This document shows positions 60,037 through 64,000 of a DNA stretch of 64,000 nucleotides, piece after piece. Source of the stretch: Brevundimonas sp. UBA4553 (GTDB lineage Bacteria > Pseudomonadota > Alphaproteobacteria > Caulobacterales > Caulobacteraceae); assembly GCF_002387245.1 (NCBI RefSeq), contig NZ_DGLD01000004.1:1-64000 (forward strand). The letters are read 5' to 3'. Numbering within the stretch: the first letter of the stretch is position 1; each line of letters opens with the position of its first letter. Made by a program: the position numbers and the translations under genes. The notes beneath the pieces were generated by a model. It ran no database searches. It saw nothing but the letters and a program-made list of their open reading frames with translations, and was not told the DNA's origin.

Positions 60037-61473
60037 ATGTCGTTCAACGTCCGTCTGATGGCCGCCAGCGCAGTGGCGCTCGGCCTGATCGCCACGCCGG
60101 TTCTGGCCCAGGACGCCAAGACCATTCGCGCCGCCGAGCAGGTGCGCGATCAGGCGCTGCAAGCCAACATCGCCCTCGACTACGTCACCCAGGTCACCAC
60201 TCGCTTCGGCGCGCGCCCGGCGGGTTCGCGCTCGGAACAGGCGGCCGCCGACTGGGCCGCCGATTACATGCGCGCTCACGGCTTCCAGAACGTCCGCATC
60301 GAGCAGTTTCCGCTGGTCGGCTGGGAGCGGGGCGAGGAGAGCGCGGAACTGCTGGGCGCCCGGCCGCAGAAACTGGTCGCCGCCGCCCTGGGCCATTCCA
60401 TCGCCACCCCCGCCAACGGCATCGAGGCCGACATCGTCTTCTTCGACGGGCTGGACGCCCTGCTGGCGGCGCCGGTCGGGTCGCTGAGCGGCAAGATCGC
60501 TGTGGTGGACGGCGGCCAGATGGTGCGGATGCAGGACGGCTCTGGCTATGGCTCGCTGTCACGCATTCGCGGCGTGGGGCCGACCGAGGCCGCCAAGCGC
60601 GGCGCCGTGGCCTTCGTCATGCGTTCTGCCGGTTCGGACGAACACCGCATGCCGCACACCGGCACCACCCGCTATGTCGAGGGCAAGGTGCCGCTGCCGT
60701 CGTTTGCCCTGAGCGCGCCCGACGCGGATCAGATCGCGCGACTGGTGAAGATGGGCGAGCCGGTTCGGCTGCGTCTGAAATCCACCGCCCACACCTATCA
60801 GACCCACAGCCAGAACGTGATCGGCGACATCGTCGGTGCGACGCGGCCGGACGAGATCATCGTCCTGGGCTCGCACATGGACAGCTGGGACCTCGGCACC
60901 GGGGCCATCGACGACGCTGCGGGCGGGGGCATCACCCTGGCGGCGGCCAAGCTGATCGCCGAGCAGGGCCGTCCGGGCCGCACCGTGCGCGTGGTCCTGT
61001 ACGGATCGGAAGAGGTGGCCCAGCCGACCGACACCGGCAACGGCGGCGGCGCCTATCTGCGCAACATCGGCGCGACGGGCGTCGAACAGCATATAATCGC
61101 GGGGGAAAGCGACTTCGGCGCTGACCGCATCTACGCCCTGGGTCTGCCGCCCGGCGCGCAGGGTTCGGACTTCGCCAAAATCGCCGCCAGCGTGCTGCGC
61201 CCGATCGGCGTCCTGCCGTCGAGCGAGCCGGAACTGCACGGCGGCGTAGACATCGGTCCGCTGGCCGGGGCCGGTGTGCCGGTCTTCGGTCTGGCGCAGG
61301 ACGGCACGCGCTACTTCGACCTGCACCACACGGCCGACGACACCCTGGACAAGATCGATCCGGCTCAGATGACCCAGAACGTCGCCGCCTGGGCCGCCCT
61401 GGTCCGGCTGATCGCGGATTCCGATGTGGACTTCCGCGCCCTGCGTTCGGCGGCTACACAAGCCCGGCCTTAA
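60037..61473 (+). CDS. secreted M28-family aminopeptidase
   Basis: A 478-residue exported peptidase (signal peptide AASAVALGLIATPVLA). Zinc site of M28: GSHMDSWDLGTGAIDDAAG (His/Asp pair), SEEVAQPT (catalytic Glu), LHGGVDIGPLAGAGVPVFGL and FDLHHTADDTLDKIDP. A PA domain insert (about 110-220). Likely cleaves N-terminal residues from peptides in the periplasm. Confidence 0.92.
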   Translation: MSFNVRLMAASAVALGLIATPVLAQDAKTIRAAEQVRDQALQANIALDYVTQVTTRFGARPAGSRSEQAAADWAADYMRAHGFQNVRIEQFPLVGWERGEESAELLGARPQKLVAAALGHSIATPANGIEADIVFFDGLDALLAAPVGSLSGKIAVVDGGQMVRMQDGSGYGSLSRIRGVGPTEAAKRGAVAFVMRSAGSDEHRMPHTGTTRYVEGKVPLPSFALSAPDADQIARLVKMGEPVRLRLKSTAHTYQTHSQNVIGDIVGATRPDEIIVLGSHMDSWDLGTGAIDDAAGGGITLAAAKLIAEQGRPGRTVRVVLYGSEEVAQPTDTGNGGGAYLRNIGATGVEQHIIAGESDFGADRIYALGLPPGAQGSDFAKIAASVLRPIGVLPSSEPELHGGVDIGPLAGAGVPVFGLAQDGTRYFDLHHTADDTLDKIDPAQMTQNVAAWAALVRLIADSDVDFRALRSAATQARP

Positions 61474-61484
61474 CGGCTGAGGCC

Positions 61485-61569
61485 GCGAGCGTGGCGAAAC
61501 TGGTAGACGCAGCAGACTTAAAATCTGCCGACTTCGGTCTTGCGGGTTCGACCCCCGCCGCTCGCACCA
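61485..61569 (+). tRNA. tRNA-Leu (anticodon TAA)
   Basis: An 85-nt cloverleaf: acceptor GCGAGCG pairs with CGCTCGC, anticodon loop ACTTAAAATC with TAA, variable arm, T arm GGGTTCGACCCCC, encoded ACCA. Confidence 0.92.
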
Positions 61570-61670
61570 AACCCCACAATGGACCGTTGTCAGCTGTGAG
61601 GCCGGCGATCTGTTGCCGCTCCGAGGGCGGGTGAGCGGCGAGGCGCTGTCGTCTTCGCTGTCTTTCGGAC

Positions 61671-61706
61671 AGCAAAAGGGCGGCGGACCGAAGTCCGCCG
61701 CCCTTT
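61671..61706 (-). terminator. terminator of TonB-dependent receptor
   Basis: AAAGGGCGGCGGAC-CGAA-GTCCGCCGCCCTTT, a 14-bp stem; on the minus strand the loop is TTCG and a TTTT run follows. Typical strong rho-independent terminator 19 bp past the stop. Confidence 0.85.
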
Positions 61707-61724
61707 CCGTTCAGGCCTGGAGCC

Positions 61725-64000
61725 TTAGAACGGGCGGTAGTTCAGGCTCAGGAAGAAGCGACGACCGAACAGATCGAAGTTGTCCGCCGTCGTATTGCCC
61801 AGCCAACGCGCCGGCTCGGCGTCGAAGGCGTTCACGACGCCCGCACGAACCGTCAGGTTGTCGCGAGCCGCCCAGCGCACCGAGAAGTCGTGCTGCGAGA
61901 AGTCGCCGGTTTCCAGGTACTTGGCGGTTTCGTAGAGGTCGGGGTTGGCGACCAGGTTGTCCACATCGAAAATTTCCTGGCTGGCTTGCCAGTCCCAATC
62001 CCAGGTGAAGGCCAGGGTGTCGACCGGCGCCCAGGTGACAGTCGACAGGAAGCGCACACGCGGCATGCCGACCGTGTCCTCAAAGTCGGACGAGTCAGAC
62101 GGGTCTTCGATATTGACGAAGTCATGCTGCTGGATAAGCCAGTTGCCGCGGATCGAGTGGCTGAACGTGCCCCAGTTGCGACCGAAGAACTCCGGCATGT
62201 CGGTACGGTAGGCGACCGTGAAGTCGACGCCCTTGGCCGTCAGTGCTGCATAGTTCAGCGAGCCTTGGATGAAACTCGTGACCTGGAAGGACGTGGCGTC
62301 CCGGGTCTGGGTGGCGCAGGCGCCGGTGTTGACCGAGTCGCCGCTGACGCACTGGTTAGCGGCGTTCTGGGCGGTCACCGAGGCGATCGCATCGTTGATC
62401 TCAATATCATAGTAGTCGAGCACGACGGAGAGATTGGGCAGCAGGAAGTCCGGCGTCCAGACGCCGCCTACTGTGAAGCTTTCCGAGGTTTCGGGCTTCA
62501 GGAAGGGGTTGCCGCCTGCCAGGCCCGACACTGAGCCGCTGCCGTAGTTGGGCAGATAGGCGTTGGAAGCGGAGGCGTCGGCGAAGTTCAGGTTCAGGCC
62601 TGCGGCGGTGGCCAGGGCGCCGCAGTTGGCGATCCGGTTGGCGGCGATAGAACGGTCAGCCAGGTTGTTGATGACGGTGGCCGAGCAGGGGTCGCTGAAA
62701 CCATTGGCGAAGGTTTGGCCCAAGGGTTCGTTGGTTTCACCCAAGTTCGGCACGCGGATCGCCGTGGCGGTCGTGGCGCGGAACATGAACTGATCGACCG
62801 GGCGCCACTGGAACTGGGCGCTGTAGGTTTCCTGCTGACCGACGTGCGAGTAGTCCGAGAAGCGATAGGCGCCGCTGATCTCGGCAGACTGGCCCAAGAA
62901 GCTGTCGCGGAACAGCGGGACGCTGACCTCTGCGAAGACGTCGTTGGTGTCGTAGCTCGCTTCTTCGAAGTCGGGGCCGGAGTTCAGGAACAGGAAGCGG
63001 CCGGCGGTGTCGCGGTCGCGGCCCGTGCCGCTGGTGATTTCCTTGCGGTACTCATAGCCGATCGACGCGCCGATCGGGCCAGCGCCCCAGAAGTCCCACA
63101 GTTTACCTGAGGTGTAGGCCATGAAGTCGTGCTGCTTGTTCTGATCGGTCACCGTAACGGCGGCCTGCAGATAGTTCAGGCCTTGCTGGGTGAAGCCGTT
63201 CGGTCCAAAGACGCGGACCGGCGAACAGTCGTCGATCACAGCCCCTTGTCGCGAGAAGGTGGTGGGCACGCCGTTGACGTTGATCACAGCGTCTGGAACG
63301 GCGACTCCATTGGCCTTCATCAATTGCACGCGGCAGACGATCTCGCCCGGCTTGCCGTGAACCTTGCCTGCGACGTCGATGACCGCGTCGGCTGCGGCCT
63401 GATAGCGGACGACGTCCACGCCCAGTTCGCGGTTTGAGTTGTTCATCTCGCCGTACGTGTAGCCGGCTTCCCAGTTGACATCCTTAACGAAGCCGACATC
63501 GCCGACGTCGCCGCGCAGGCCGACGACGTATCGCTGCAGGTCGCGTGTGTTCTGCTGGTTGCGGGCCGGGCCATATAGTTTGTGCTGGGCGCGGGCGTCG
63601 GCGACGGTGCTCGTGACCACGCCTGCCGAGTTGAAGATGTCGCGGCGGTTGTTGGCGATCGCCTGGCGTACGTCAGATGGAAGATAGGCGTTGTCCAGGC
63701 CGATCTCGAAGGCCGAGGTCGAGGTGATGGCCCCTACGGTGTTGGCGGCAAGGTTACGGATGTTGAAGTCGTGGAAGACCCGTTGGCCCGCGTCGTAGGT
63801 CTCTTCCTCGACATACTTTGCTTCGGCGAACAGGCTGACCCGATCGGTGATGTCGAAGTTCAGACCAGTCTGGAAGCGATAGTTCTTCGATTCCGGAAGA
63901 CGGCTGGCCTGGCCCTGCTCGGTGTTCGAAACTTGGCCTTCGCCGCCATTGCTGGTGGTGCGGCTGAAGCCTGTGCCCTGGCGAATCGAGCCAAAGGTGA
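61725..64000 (-). CDS. TonB-dependent outer-membrane receptor (partial, 5' end beyond window)
   Basis: The 3' part, about 758 codons, is open to the right edge. Beta-barrel repeats with aromatic strands, the TonB-receptor C-terminus ending in NYRPF, sequence blocks such as SAQFQWRPVDQFMFRATTATAIRVPNLGE and YLPNYGSGSVSGLAGGNPFLKPETSES (the NPxLKPE signature), and LDYYDIEINDAI. This is the family typical of oligotrophic alphaproteobacteria; the substrate cannot be told. N-terminal signal and plug lie outside. Confidence 0.9.
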   Translation of the reverse strand, partial: TFGSIRQGTGFSRTTSNGGEGQVSNTEQGQASRLPESKNYRFQTGLNFDITDRVSLFAEAKYVEEETYDAGQRVFHDFNIRNLAANTVGAITSTSAFEIGLDNAYLPSDVRQAIANNRRDIFNSAGVVTSTVADARAQHKLYGPARNQQNTRDLQRYVVGLRGDVGDVGFVKDVNWEAGYTYGEMNNSNRELGVDVVRYQAAADAVIDVAGKVHGKPGEIVCRVQLMKANGVAVPDAVINVNGVPTTFSRQGAVIDDCSPVRVFGPNGFTQQGLNYLQAAVTVTDQNKQHDFMAYTSGKLWDFWGAGPIGASIGYEYRKEITSGTGRDRDTAGRFLFLNSGPDFEEASYDTNDVFAEVSVPLFRDSFLGQSAEISGAYRFSDYSHVGQQETYSAQFQWRPVDQFMFRATTATAIRVPNLGETNEPLGQTFANGFSDPCSATVINNLADRSIAANRIANCGALATAAGLNLNFADASASNAYLPNYGSGSVSGLAGGNPFLKPETSESFTVGGVWTPDFLLPNLSVVLDYYDIEINDAIASVTAQNAANQCVSGDSVNTGACATQTRDATSFQVTSFIQGSLNYAALTAKGVDFTVAYRTDMPEFFGRNWGTFSHSIRGNWLIQQHDFVNIEDPSDSSDFEDTVGMPRVRFLSTVTWAPVDTLAFTWDWDWQASQEIFDVDNLVANPDLYETAKYLETGDFSQHDFSVRWAARDNLTVRAGVVNAFDAEPARWLGNTTADNFDLFGRRFFLSLNYRPF

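Overview
The window looks like the chromosome of a Caulobacterales alphaproteobacterium, most likely Brevundimonas or a close relative. This is an inference from high G+C, the divergent flgF-flgG-flgA-flgH / fliL-fliM flagellar block with a sigma-54 type promoter and a CtrA-like box, a MotE-like gene, a TonB-dependent receptor and several DUF families typical of the group. No 16S gene is present, so the genus is not proven.

Layout. 0.2-3.0 kb: a secreted M14-type metallopeptidase. 3.2-7.0 kb: a mobile module with a small HTH protein divergent from a large serine recombinase (whose catalytic N-terminus is out of frame) and two ParB/RepB-like genes. 7.4-10.3 kb: two unknown genes and a Cas4-like nuclease fused to a DEDD exonuclease-like domain. 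10.4-12.7 kb: a CsgG / PEGA-like / DUF4810 / GNA1162 envelope operon. 13-18.6 kb: a thermonuclease and a run of secreted or lipoprotein genes, two with FlgT-like features. 19.1-24.1 kb: accessory genes of probable defence type (a two-gene helical/membrane operon, a modified-base-reader-like plus NO VEIN nuclease, a DUF4268 nuclease, a DUF4160 pair). 24.5-31.4 kb: a complete type I restriction-modification operon, hsdM-hsdS-(PrrC-like anticodon nuclease)-hsdR. 31.9-33.5 kb: an IS1182-family insertion sequence.

33.7-40.6 kb: a low-oxygen / nitric-oxide block: HPP-CBS membrane protein, flavohaemoglobin, group III truncated globin, alternative oxidase, haem-PAS FixL and FixJ, then a small operon ending in a MarR regulator and preceded by a perfect palindrome. 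41-46 kb: phage- or island-like genes (excalibur protein, DUF5681, ParB-domain DNA methylase, DUF2924 plus large serine recombinase), ending in 11-bp tandem repeats next to tRNA-Ser(GGA). 46.5-52.9 kb: housekeeping genes (msrA, YjbR, a GAF kinase, a DUF885 peptidase, three small paralogous exported proteins).

53-58.6 kb: flagellar rod/ring genes on the minus strand and fliL-fliM on the plus strand. 58.7-64 kb: MotE-like protein, DUF3297, an M28 aminopeptidase, tRNA-Leu(UAA) and the 3' part of a TonB-dependent receptor running off the right edge.

The most notable items are the anticodon nuclease guarding a type I restriction system whose HsdS carries EcoR124-style 12-bp spacer repeats, the recombinase/twin-ParB module with its palindromic operator and double frameshift, the two probable defence operons at 19-23 kb, and the haem-FixLJ / NO-resistance block.
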